This document shows positions 1-6,946 of a DNA stretch of 23,920 bases, piece by piece. The notes under the pieces are model-generated. The model saw nothing but the letters and a program-made list of their open reading frames with translations, had not been told where the DNA came from and did no database searches. Numbering within the stretch: position 1 is the first letter of the stretch; every line of letters begins with the position of its first letter. The translations under genes and the position numbers were made by a program. This DNA is from an uncultured Lachnospiraceae bacterium (GTDB taxonomy: Bacteria; Bacillota_A; Clostridia; Lachnospirales; Lachnospiraceae): the NCBI GenBank assembly GCA_902780985.1, contig CACZHN010000007.1, forward strand, positions 1-23,920, read 5' to 3'.

Positions 1-1203
1 AGATCTGCTTCCTTTCCAGTCACGTGTAAATGCCTTTCTGAAGGAAAGGTGCATCTGATGAAGATTATCTTCATTTACATACTGAGAGATACCCTTATAA
101 ATGTAATGCCACTCACCGAATGAGTTAACCAGATTCTTTGCTACGATCCAGCCTCGGCTTGTATTTCTGATATCTGTGTTTGCATTAGGAACGATAACGA
201 GACCTGCAGTATTACATAACTGTACGTCTTTCGTTGTGGTAATGTTCCAGATGATCTTCTGACAGATGTACTGATCAATCTCAGGATCATCCTTATCGGT
301 CATGTAACGAGGTGAACCGTCAACAGACACACCGTACTTTCCGAGTCTTACCTTTTTGTTCATAAAGTTGGTTCCGGCGTCATCACTTACGTTAAATACG
401 ATAACTGTGGAATCATTCTTATTAATATATAAGCCTTCTGCTTCAGCAAGCTTTGAAAGAAGATTTGAATCTACATCAATGTATACAACCTTGTTTTCAA
501 ATGCATCGCCTGTAACATCAAGCGTCTTTCCGTCAGGAAGCATATACTTGGTGTAATCAAGCTTATATTCCGGATCCTTACATTTTGCTTCAAGAGTATC
601 CGAAACGTTATATGCTCTGTCGATGATAACGTCGATACTTGCCATAATGCCTTCATTGTACTTAAACTTGAAGCCCGGTCTTGTTTTAACGTTATCAACA
701 TTTACATAAGAACTGTCCAGCCAGCTCTGCGGTCCTTCAAATACAAATGTATCCGAAGTGATCGAACCTATCTTTACAGGCTGTGCAGGCTTTGCAAATT
801 GCTGAGGCTCAGCAGTCGAATACTCGTCTACCGGTCCTGCTCCGCCGCAATTATCCAGATCGACACGGCCGAGCATAGAATGACCTGTCTGCTCTTTTGC
901 AAGAAGGTTGATATCATTTGCATCACCCTTTAAGCTGGAATAATTCTTTACGGCAAACGTCGTCTGCATGTGATTCATCTGCTTAAAGTTTTCCGCAACT
1001 ATACCGTAATCCGTTGCTCTACCGAGTATAGACGAATAATTGACTATGCTCGCGGAATCCTGTCTTTCAGGAACCGGAGCTCCGGCCGGTGCAGCATGTA
1101 CTATCGGAGTACCGCCGACACCTCCCGAAAATGCAGCCGAAACAGTCATGACCGCCGCCATGGCTACCGCTGCTATTTTCCTACCAAATTGATGTTTTCT
1201 CAT
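1..1203 (-). CDS. Secreted adhesin-like surface protein, 3' end outside window
   Basis: The frame is open for 401 codons from ATG 1203 and runs off the left edge, so only the N-terminal part is visible. Residues 1-37 look like a signal peptide: basic start (RKHQFGRK), an alanine/valine-rich core, and a likely cleavage after IVHA. The mature part begins APAGAPVPE, then ILGRATDYGIVAENF and NHMQTTFAV at about residues 54-80. Near the visible end are GWIVAKNLVNSFGEWHYIYK motifs. I recall this pattern from large Gram-positive surface proteins with choice-of-anchor or pilin/adhesin-type domains. A cell-wall anchor would lie beyond the window and cannot be checked. An in-frame ATG at 1212 is possible, but the purine-rich GAGGGAG ends one base before it; 1203 has better spacing. 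Secretion is well supported; the adhesin role is inference. Confidence 0.6.
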   Translation of the reverse strand, partial: MRKHQFGRKIAAVAMAAVMTVSAAFSGGVGGTPIVHAAPAGAPVPERQDSASIVNYSSILGRATDYGIVAENFKQMNHMQTTFAVKNYSSLKGDANDINLLAKEQTGHSMLGRVDLDNCGGAGPVDEYSTAEPQQFAKPAQPVKIGSITSDTFVFEGPQSWLDSSYVNVDNVKTRPGFKFKYNEGIMASIDVIIDRAYNVSDTLEAKCKDPEYKLDYTKYMLPDGKTLDVTGDAFENKVVYIDVDSNLLSKLAEAEGLYINKNDSTVIVFNVSDDAGTNFMNKKVRLGKYGVSVDGSPRYMTDKDDPEIDQYICQKIIWNITTTKDVQLCNTAGLVIVPNANTDIRNTSRGWIVAKNLVNSFGEWHYIYKGISQYVNEDNLHQMHLSFRKAFTRDWKGSRS

Positions 1204-1255
1204 CGCGTTCATTCTCCCTCTCTCATAGTTTAGAATGTTGTGATCTATACTGAAA

Positions 1256-1281
1256 ATACATAGCTTTCGGAAACTATGTAT
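1256..1281 (-). promoter_or_regulatory. Near-palindromic stem-loop in the adhesin 5' leader
   Basis: ATACATAG (1256-1263) and CTATGTAT (1274-1281) are perfect 8-bp inverted arms, and part of the 10-nt interior can also pair (TTTC/GGAA with one G-U). It lies between the predicted transcription start near 1347 and the ATG at 1203, so it would be transcribed as a hairpin in the leader. It could be an RNA element or a second protein-binding dyad. Confidence 0.4.
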
Positions 1282-1341
1282 GCAAAGAAAAGAAACATAT
1301 TTCATCATAAATAGGCACAGTCTTAGCCCATCTTGTTAACG

Positions 1342-1358
1342 ATAGTTATGATAACTAT
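1342..1358. promoter_or_regulatory. Palindromic operator candidate over the adhesin promoter
   Basis: ATAGTTAT-G-ATAACTAT is a perfect 17-bp palindrome with a single central base. It covers most of the predicted -10 hexamer (1354-1359) and the likely start of transcription for the minus-strand adhesin gene. A dyad at this position is typical of a repressor operator. The binding protein is not identifiable from this window. Confidence 0.5.
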
Positions 1359-1382
1359 AACCTTTTCTAACCCGCGATTCAA
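1354..1382 (-). promoter_or_regulatory. Sigma-A-type promoter of the adhesin-like gene
   Basis: On the minus strand a -35 TTGAAT (1382-1377) is followed after 17 bases by a -10 TATAGT (1359-1354). This predicts transcription starting near 1347 and a leader of about 145 nt before the ATG at 1203. Confidence 0.55.
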
Positions 1383-1546
1383 ACCTTAATTATTTATTAA
1401 GATTAATTTCGGCACATTAGACAACCGCTCGGCATTTTTTCCAAAGAAACGCTCGTTTTCTTGTGCATAATGTATACCGATTATCTCGAATCGAACATTT
1501 TTATCAAAAATCAGTTCACAATATAGACACAAACTCGACTTATTTC

Positions 1547-1576
1547 TTGCCGTTTTCTCCCTCTGTGTGCTAAAAT
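1547..1576 (+). promoter_or_regulatory. Promoter of ddh, extended -10
   Basis: TTGCCG (1547-1552), an 18-base spacer and TAAAAT (1571-1576), with TG two bases upstream of the -10 (TGCTAAAAT). The predicted leader is about 40 nt and ends in a strong GGAGG ribosome binding site at 1613-1617. Confidence 0.6.
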
Positions 1577-1624
1577 ACTCCTCGGAATTTTCAAAAACAA
1601 AAGAATATTTATGGAGGATTTGAA

Positions 1625-2605
1625 ATGAGTATAAAAATAGGAATTCTCGGATATGGAAATCTCGGACGCGGCGTTGAGCAGGCTGTACTTCGCAACAGCG
1701 ATATGGAGCTTACAGCTGTTTATACAAGACGTGATCCTGAATCTGTAAAGACTGTTTCGGGTGTTAAGGTTCTCAGCACAGAGGCTCTTGATACAGGAAA
1801 TGCAGACATCGACGTACTTATCATCTGCGGAGGAAGCGCAACAGACCTTCCTGAGATGACACCTAAGTATGCTGCTATGTACAATGTTATCGACAGCTTC
1901 GATACACATGCAAACATCCCAACACATTTCGCAAATGTTGATGCTGCTTCAAAGTCAGCAGGCAAGATCGGAATCATCTCCTGCGGATGGGATCCGGGTA
2001 TGTTCTCTATCAACCGTCTTTATTCCGAATCGATTCTTCCGGGCGGTAAGGCATATACATTCTGGGGCAAGGGTGTAAGCCAGGGCCACAGCGATGCTAT
2101 AAGACGTATCGACGGCGTTAAGGATGCCCGTCAGTACACAGTTCCTGTAGACGCTGCTCTTGAGGCTGTAAGAGCAGGAAAAAACCCTGAGCTCACAACA
2201 CGCGAGAAGCACACACGTCTCTGCTATGTTGTAGCTGAGGAAGGCGCAGACAAGGCTCGTATCGAGAACGAGATCAAGACTATGCCTAACTATTTCGCAG
2301 ATTACGATACAACAGTAAACTTCATCTCAGAAGAGGAAATGAAGCGCGACCACAGCGGTCTTCCACACGGCGGTTCAGTTATCTACAGCGGTGAAAGCGG
2401 AGACGGCACAAACAAGCACGTTATCGAGTACAAGCTTACACTTGATTCAAACCCTGAATTCACAGGTTCTGTTCTTGCAGCATACGCAAGAGCTGCATAC
2501 CGCATGAACCGGGACGATATCAGCGGAGCTAAGACAGTATTTGATATCGCACCTGCACTTCTCTCCCCACTCAGCGGTGAAGAGATCCGTGCACATATGC
2601 TCTAA
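1625..2605 (+). CDS. ddh: meso-diaminopimelate D-dehydrogenase
   Basis: This 326-residue protein, the normal length for the family, catalyses NADPH-dependent reductive amination of tetrahydrodipicolinate to meso-diaminopimelate in one step, feeding lysine and peptidoglycan synthesis in the cytosol. The N-terminal Rossmann motif GILGYGNLGRG is at residues 6-16. The substrate region has the family signatures SCGWDPGMFSINR and FWGKGVSQGHSDAIRRIDGV. The start is fixed by GGAGG seven bases upstream of the ATG. It is a single-gene transcription unit, with promoter before and terminator after. Codon choice is strongly biased (ACA for Thr, GTT and GCT frequent), similar to the ribosomal protein genes further right, which suggests high expression. 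Confidence in the function is high. Confidence 0.95.
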   Translation: MSIKIGILGYGNLGRGVEQAVLRNSDMELTAVYTRRDPESVKTVSGVKVLSTEALDTGNADIDVLIICGGSATDLPEMTPKYAAMYNVIDSFDTHANIPTHFANVDAASKSAGKIGIISCGWDPGMFSINRLYSESILPGGKAYTFWGKGVSQGHSDAIRRIDGVKDARQYTVPVDAALEAVRAGKNPELTTREKHTRLCYVVAEEGADKARIENEIKTMPNYFADYDTTVNFISEEEMKRDHSGLPHGGSVIYSGESGDGTNKHVIEYKLTLDSNPEFTGSVLAAYARAAYRMNRDDISGAKTVFDIAPALLSPLSGEEIRAHML

Positions 2606-2617
2606 ATCATAATAGAA

Positions 2618-2648
2618 ATGCCGCCCTTTCGGGCGGCATATTTTATTT
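2618..2648. terminator. Rho-independent terminator shared by convergent ddh and pap
   Basis: ATGCCGCCC-TTTC-GGGCGGCAT (2618-2639) is a perfect 9-bp GC-rich stem with a 4-nt loop, followed on the plus strand by ATTTTATTT. It begins 13 bases after the ddh stop. The pap stop codon (2645-2643) lies in the T-tract. It is a good terminator for ddh; on the minus strand the downstream tract TTCTATTATG is weaker, so termination of pap is less certain. Confidence 0.85.
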
Positions 2649-4127
2649 CACTTTTGCAAGCTTCTCTTCAACTGCTTTTATTATGATCTTTAACGCTTTT
2701 ATTCTTGCGTATTTCTTATCGTTGGATTCAAGTATATGCCATGGTGCATACTTAGTGCTGGTCTTGGCGATCATCTCGTCAATGGCCTCTTCGTACTGAT
2801 CCCACTTCTCGCGGTTTCTCCAGTCCTCGTCGGTGATCTTCCACTGCTTCTCCGGAGTGTTCTGGCGGTCGGTGAATCTTGCCAGCTGCGTGTCCTTATC
2901 GATGTGAACCCAGAATTTGATTATGACGGCATTCCAGTCGTCGAGTTCCTTCTCGAATTCATTTATCTCGTTATAGGCTCTCTGCCAGTCGTTCTCGGTG
3001 CAGAAGCCCTCTATTCTCTCTACCATGACTCTTCCGTACCAGGTTCTGTCGAAAATGGCTATATGGCCGTCCTTCGGCAGTCTGTTCCAGAATCTCCACA
3101 GGTAATGCCTCATCTTCTCGGCAGGTTCCGGACTTGCTATCGGATGCACTTCGTAACCTCTCGGATCCAGTGCCCCCGCAACTCTCTTTATATTTCCGCC
3201 CTTGCCTGCGGCATCCCAACCTTCGTAAGCAATGATAACCGGTATCTTCTTGTGATACAGCTCATTATGCAGCTCGCTGAGTTTTGCCTGAAGCTTGTCC
3301 AGTTCTTTCTTGTATTCCTCTTCCGGAACGGTCTTCGTGAGATCTATCTCCGAAAGCTTCGGAACAGGCTTCATAGGAAATGTATTCTGCAGCAGCGGTG
3401 CCTTCTGCTCTGTCGCCGCATTTGCGATAGCGGTATCTATACTTGCGATAAGTATCTCCGTCATCTGAAGCTCGGCCCATTTCTTGCTGGAAGAATCTAT
3501 GAAGTACCACGGTGCCACAAACTGGTTCGTAGCCTCGATATACTCATCGTAAACATCCAGGCACTTGTCGTAGTGCTTATTCTGCCACTTATCTTTCTCC
3601 GATACTCTCCACTTGGTGTAAGTATCGCTCTCCAGCTCCTTCAGACGCTTCTTCTGCGTCTTTTCATCTATCTGGAAGAAGAACTTGACCACCAGATATC
3701 CGTTGTCGTTAAGCTGTCTCTCAAAACGCTTGATGCTGGTAAGATGAGCCTTGTACTTTTTCTCGCTTATCTCTTCATGAAGAAACATGGATGTAACTTC
3801 GCCCATCCAGCTTCCGTCAAAGAAAGATATGGCGCCGGCCTTCGGAATCCTTACAAAATATCTGTAAAGGAACGGTCTTCTCTTCTCCTCATCGGTAGGC
3901 TTTGTAAGCGTCTCGCATTTGAAAAACCTCGGATCCAGATTTCTGATCACCTTTCCGAGAACACTTCCCTTTCCTGCGGCTCCCCAGCCGTCCATGATTA
4001 CAAGGACCGGAAGTCCCTTTTCCTTGATCTTCATCTGTCTTGAAGCCAGCTCCGCACGTGCTTTCTCAAGTCTTTCCGCCAGCTCGTCATCTGCCGGCTT
4101 CTCGTCTTTAACCCATTCTTTTAACAT
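2643..4127 (-). CDS. pap: Polyphosphate:AMP phosphotransferase, two PPK2 domains
   Basis: A 494-residue protein with two tandem PPK2 domains, matching the class II PPK2 layout. The family transfers phosphate from inorganic polyphosphate to AMP, giving ADP in the cytosol. Domain 1 (about 1-250) has a P-loop GWGAAGKG at 47-54 and FFDGSWMG. Domain 2 (about 260-494) has GWDAAGKGG at 303-311 and FDRTWYGRV near 359-367. Domain 1 lacks the Asp of GWDAAGKG and the Arg of DRTWYGR, so by analogy with the family only domain 2 should be catalytic. The start ATG is preceded by AGGGGGAG. It is last in a four-gene unit, 27 bases after the acylphosphatase stop. The AMP-versus-ADP substrate choice is inferred from the two-domain form. 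Confidence 0.9.
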   Translation of the reverse strand: MLKEWVKDEKPADDELAERLEKARAELASRQMKIKEKGLPVLVIMDGWGAAGKGSVLGKVIRNLDPRFFKCETLTKPTDEEKRRPFLYRYFVRIPKAGAISFFDGSWMGEVTSMFLHEEISEKKYKAHLTSIKRFERQLNDNGYLVVKFFFQIDEKTQKKRLKELESDTYTKWRVSEKDKWQNKHYDKCLDVYDEYIEATNQFVAPWYFIDSSSKKWAELQMTEILIASIDTAIANAATEQKAPLLQNTFPMKPVPKLSEIDLTKTVPEEEYKKELDKLQAKLSELHNELYHKKIPVIIAYEGWDAAGKGGNIKRVAGALDPRGYEVHPIASPEPAEKMRHYLWRFWNRLPKDGHIAIFDRTWYGRVMVERIEGFCTENDWQRAYNEINEFEKELDDWNAVIIKFWVHIDKDTQLARFTDRQNTPEKQWKITDEDWRNREKWDQYEEAIDEMIAKTSTKYAPWHILESNDKKYARIKALKIIIKAVEEKLAKVK

Positions 4128-4154
4128 TTTTGCTCCCCCTTTCGTAACTGTTCA

Positions 4155-4424
4155 TCACATTACCCTGAAATTCCTCTCCTCTTCATCTACCGGCATCATC
4201 CGCATTTCCATATCCTCTATATGGATAAAATGTCCGGCATCTATCTCTGCAAACATCCGGCTTATATTGTCCCTTTCCCCCTGGACTTCCATTTCAACCC
4301 GGCCGTCATACAGATTCTTCACGTAACCCGTTATCCCCAATCCGCGGGCTGCGTACTTTGCTCTGTATCTGAAGCCGACTCCCTGAACGGAACCGGATAT
4401 ATAATAATGTCTTCTTTCAATCAC
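4155..4424 (-). CDS. acyP: Acylphosphatase
   Basis: At 89 residues this is the typical size of the family, which hydrolyses carboxyl-phosphate bonds such as acetyl phosphate or 1,3-bisphosphoglycerate. The signature GSVQGVGFR (11-19) forms the phosphate cradle and ends in catalytic Arg19. TGYVKNLYDG supplies catalytic Asn37, followed by the usual VEMEVQGE strand. The gene begins three bases after the lipase stop and is followed by pap after 27 bases, so it sits inside an operon. Its pairing with a polyphosphate kinase suggests a role in phosphoryl balance, but that is inference. Confidence 0.93.
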   Translation of the reverse strand: MIERRHYYISGSVQGVGFRYRAKYAARGLGITGYVKNLYDGRVEMEVQGERDNISRMFAEIDAGHFIHIEDMEMRMMPVDEEERNFRVM

Positions 4425-4427
4425 GAT

Positions 4428-5615
4428 TTATAATCCCATCTTCTTCAGATCAGCTACCAGCTGAACATAAAACTCACGTACATCAAATCCGTCGATATTC
4501 TCACGGTTCAGATCGATCATATCGCCGTGAGAGATTCCTCTGTTGGACTTCTTGTTCTCAAGGAATGTGTAATTCTCACCGAAGTGGAATGAAGGCTCGC
4601 CTACCAGTCCGTCGTTCGGTCCGTCGAAATGCTTAACCAGCAGATAGGACATATTCAGAGGAAATGCACCGCTGGCCGGCGACTTCATCCATGAGCCCAC
4701 ACTCTGCGTATAAACGCCGTGCTTTCTGAAATCAAAATTGCCTATCTCTTCGTTGATCCTTCTGCAGCCTGTTGCCGTAAGGTCGGTAACCGCTGCTATA
4801 AATGAAGGGTTCTTATCTCCCAGCTTCTTAAGCGCCGAATTATAAGTCTTTGCAACTTTTTCCTTAAGTCCCTCCGGAGCCTTTCCCAGAAGGTAATCCG
4901 CAAATTCACATCCGTTATGCGGTGTGTTGATGGTGGTAAGAGATGCAACATACTTATCCATTCCCAGTTTTGAGATGGCATACTTTGTATCCAGACCACC
5001 CTTGGAATGTGCGATTACATTTACCTTACCGCATCCGCTCTCTTTTACTATATGCTTTATCCTGTCTGCAAGTTCCTCGGCACAGTCATGAACCGAAGCT
5101 GCCGACTGATGATTTCCGTAATAGATCGTTGCGCCGTTCTTCTCAAGTTCTTCCGGAACACGTCCCCAGTAATTGAAGTTCTGGAAATCCCTGAAGAACA
5201 CGCCGTGAACCATGAGGATCGGGTACTGTGTTCTGCAGATATTCTTGTCCGCACGCTTTTCATCCAGCTTGATCTTCTTTTTCTCAAAGCGGTATTCCTT
5301 ACCCGTAACGCTGATGATCTTACCGAGAACGATAACATTCACTACCGGGATCCAGCCGGTCAGAGCACCGATGGTCCTCCATTTCACACCCAGCTGCTTT
5401 GAGGAAATGTATACCATGATGATTCCTATCCAGAAGATGATCATCTCGGCAACTATTATGAGAACTATCTTTCCCCAGTTATCGCTCCAGGCTGCCTTGA
5501 AGCCGTTCTTTGATATCTCCACGATGAGCCAGACCACAGCAGCCAGCACCGATACCGTAAAAAACAGCAGCAGTTTGTTGCCCAGTCCAAGTTTGCTTAA
5601 TTTCTTCTTATCCAT
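4428..5615 (-). CDS. Membrane-anchored lipase/esterase, alpha/beta-hydrolase fold
   Basis: A 395-residue protein. Three hydrophobic segments (about 15-33, 49-71, 82-104) anchor it in the membrane; the catalytic domain follows from about residue 128. YPILMVHGVFFRD is the oxyanion-loop strand of triacylglycerol-lipase-like hydrolases. The nucleophile elbow AHSKGG places Ser204, with likely Asp335 (DGPNDGLV) and His363 (GISHGD) completing the triad. TTINTPHNG is typical of lipase class 2 and related esterases. The substrate is unknown; a membrane lipid or acyl ester is plausible. It lies 13 bases after the preceding C39-like gene and three bases before acyP. Fold and active site are clear; the exact family and topology are not. 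Confidence 0.85.
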   Translation of the reverse strand: MDKKKLSKLGLGNKLLLFFTVSVLAAVVWLIVEISKNGFKAAWSDNWGKIVLIIVAEMIIFWIGIIMVYISSKQLGVKWRTIGALTGWIPVVNVIVLGKIISVTGKEYRFEKKKIKLDEKRADKNICRTQYPILMVHGVFFRDFQNFNYWGRVPEELEKNGATIYYGNHQSAASVHDCAEELADRIKHIVKESGCGKVNVIAHSKGGLDTKYAISKLGMDKYVASLTTINTPHNGCEFADYLLGKAPEGLKEKVAKTYNSALKKLGDKNPSFIAAVTDLTATGCRRINEEIGNFDFRKHGVYTQSVGSWMKSPASGAFPLNMSYLLVKHFDGPNDGLVGEPSFHFGENYTFLENKKSNRGISHGDMIDLNRENIDGFDVREFYVQLVADLKKMGL

Positions 5616-5628
5616 ATCCCCTGTACTT

Positions 5629-6351
5629 TTATCCTTTCTTTCTACGTATCCACATGATGTTACTGAATATATAGTTATCGTGTTTTCTCACGTAACTGTC
5701 AAACTCATTGTAATCGATAAAATACTTCCTTCCCCAGGAGGATATCTCGAAATACGTATGCTCTTCGTCCTCCAGAAGTCCTGTTATCGTTACATAGTGA
5801 TCTTTGGTGCTTCCCTTCTTTCTGAGGCTGTATCTCAGATTTCCGTTTACAAAGGGGCCTTCCTTGTCCAAATGCATCACATAAAGCTCCACTCTTTCTT
5901 TACTGAAAAAACCCGGGCCGATTCCCAGAGTTACCGGTATGTCGTTCTCCAGCATTTCCCTTACTCTTCCCAGAAGCTTCTTACCCGACATTCCCCAGGA
6001 AGCTTTGAAAGGCATTTTCTTCTTTCTGAACAGCCTGTTCATCCTTCTTGCCAGTCTGGTTCCCGGAACTCCCAGCCAGTAGCTTACGTGAAATACTCTC
6101 CTCTCCAGTTCATGGAGGTGTTCCCTGTATTCGTCTATGGTAAGGGGAGTTTCCGTATCTCCCCCCTCCATATAAGTGAAAATATCCACTCCGCTGATCA
6201 TTCCGCATCCGAACTTCCTGATGATGTTATTTCTCGAATGCTTCTTCTCCGAATCCTTGACTACCCAGCCCTGATTTCCGCCGAAACTCACCGAACCGTC
6301 TTCTTCAAGAACGCTTATATATTTACTTTTTAAACCAAGCATTCCCTTCAA
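5629..6351 (-). CDS. Papain-like (C39-type) protein of unknown substrate
   Basis: About 240 residues. A cysteine in KFGCGMIS (residue 49) resembles the NGCGxxS nucleophile motif of C39-like peptidases. A histidine in KDHYVTITG (185) followed by YFEISSWGRKYFIDY fits the His and third-residue strand of the papain fold. No signal peptide or membrane segment is visible, so it may act in the cytosol. The frame is open from a TTG at 6396 without a good ribosome binding site. I chose the TTG at 6351 because GGGGGG lies eight bases upstream; an ATG at 6342 is the other option. It heads the operon with lipase, acyP and pap. The peptidase fold is inference from motifs, and activity is unproven. Confidence 0.7.
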   Translation of the reverse strand: MKGMLGLKSKYISVLEEDGSVSFGGNQGWVVKDSEKKHSRNNIIRKFGCGMISGVDIFTYMEGGDTETPLTIDEYREHLHELERRVFHVSYWLGVPGTRLARRMNRLFRKKKMPFKASWGMSGKKLLGRVREMLENDIPVTLGIGPGFFSKERVELYVMHLDKEGPFVNGNLRYSLRKKGSTKDHYVTITGLLEDEEHTYFEISSWGRKYFIDYNEFDSYVRKHDNYIFSNIMWIRRKKG

Positions 6352-6388
6352 AATGCGTTCCCCCCGAAAAATAACTAATCTATTTCTC

Positions 6389-6417
6389 TTCAACAAGTCG
6401 CTTCATTATGTTATAAT
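6389..6417 (+). promoter_or_regulatory. Promoter of the ACT-domain gene, extended -10
   Basis: TGTTATAAT has a perfect TATAAT at 6412-6417 with an upstream TG. A weak -35 TTCAAC (6389-6394) lies 17 bases away. The leader would be about 45 nt, ending in GGAGG at 6459-6463. Confidence 0.5.
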
Positions 6418-6441
6418 CGGACTGTTTTACAATTGTTCTTT

Positions 6442-6450
6442 ATTATAGCA
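6442..6450 (-). promoter_or_regulatory. Extended -10 promoter for the C39-lipase-acyP-pap operon
   Basis: On the minus strand TGCTATAAT (6450-6442) is a perfect extended -10 element with no clear -35. Transcription would begin near 6435 and give a leader of about 85 nt before the start at 6351. It would overlap the transcribed leader of the divergent ACT gene, so the two promoters face away from each other with interleaved starts. Confidence 0.4.
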
Positions 6451-6469
6451 CAGAATTTGGAGGAAATAT

Positions 6470-6874
6470 ATGATAAAGCAGATATCTATCTTTGCTGCCA
6501 ACTGCAAAGGTTCCATGAAAAAGATCACTGAAACCGTTTCCGATGCCGGAATCGACATTTACAATGTTGTAACCAACGACAGTGCCGAATTCGGTATCGT
6601 ACGTATGCTTGTTACCGAGCCGGACAAAGCTCTCGAGCTTCTTAAGTCAAACGGTTATATGTGTCAGATAGACAGAGTTATCGGTGTACAGATTCCCGAT
6701 ACCGTAGGAAGCCTTACAAAGCTTCTTGAAGACGTTGCATCAAGCAACATCAATATCGATTATCTTTACGTATCATACAGCCGCGACTCCAAGACACCTC
6801 TTGCAGTCATGAAGGCACCTAGCTACGCTGAAGTTGAAGAGTCACTTCAGAGCAAAGGATACACAACCGTATAG
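6470..6874 (+). CDS. Tandem ACT-domain protein, probable amino-acid-sensing regulator
   Basis: A 134-residue protein made almost entirely of two ACT domains (about 1-66 and 70-134). The first has QISIFAANCKGSMKKITETVSDAGIDI-like beginnings of the ACT fold; the second has GVQIPDTVGSLTKLLEDVA, where the DxxGSL turn is the typical ligand-binding loop. There is no DNA-binding or catalytic domain. Stand-alone double ACT proteins of this kind occur widely in Clostridia and are thought to bind amino acids. It converges on the DAHP synthase gene, so a link to aromatic amino acids is possible but unproven. The start is fixed by GGAGG six bases upstream of the ATG. The stop codon touches the long inverted repeat. 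Confidence 0.85.
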   Translation: MIKQISIFAANCKGSMKKITETVSDAGIDIYNVVTNDSAEFGIVRMLVTEPDKALELLKSNGYMCQIDRVIGVQIPDTVGSLTKLLEDVASSNINIDYLYVSYSRDSKTPLAVMKAPSYAEVEESLQSKGYTTV

Positions 6875-6946
6875 TAAGTGAGAAACGGGGACGGGGGTCA
6901 AGTATTCAAAATGAATACTTGACCCCCGTCCCCGTTTCTCACTTAC
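6874..6946. repeat. Perfect 35-bp inverted repeat between convergent stop codons
   Basis: Arms 6874-6908 and 6912-6946 are exact reverse complements around a 3-nt AAA loop. The left arm starts with GTAAGTGAGAAACGGGGACG and continues into GGGGTCAAGTATTCA. Its ends coincide with the stop codons of both neighbours: TAG at 6872-6874 and TAA at 6945-6943. The transcript in either direction would form a very stable hairpin, so it may end transcription from both sides, although no U-tract follows. The GAGAAACGGGGACG end resembles dispersed palindromes that I recall as REP/RAYT-type elements in Firmicutes; this is from memory and was not searched. Confidence 0.8.

Larger units (their letters stand above)
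1204..1624. other. Divergent intergenic region with two promoters and three dyad symmetries
   Basis: No credible gene lies here. The region holds a minus-strand promoter (1354-1382), a plus-strand promoter (1547-1576), a perfect palindrome at 1342-1358, a near-palindrome at 1256-1281 and a smaller inverted repeat CTTAAT/ATTAAG at 1385-1401. The rest is AT-rich with no further structure I can support. Confidence 0.6.

Noticed and set aside
1511..1927. Minus-strand 138-codon frame overlapping the ddh start
   Set aside because: It covers the ddh promoter and N-terminus, is Cys/Ser-rich without motifs, and lacks a ribosome binding site.
2736..4043. 435-codon open frame on the plus strand
   Set aside because: It is antisense to pap, has no ribosome binding site or recognisable motif, and the pap frame is clearly a real two-domain kinase.
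5212..6333. 373-codon open frame on the plus strand
   Set aside because: It spans parts of the lipase and C39-like genes in antisense; composition is Ser/Phe/Leu-rich as expected for a shadow frame.
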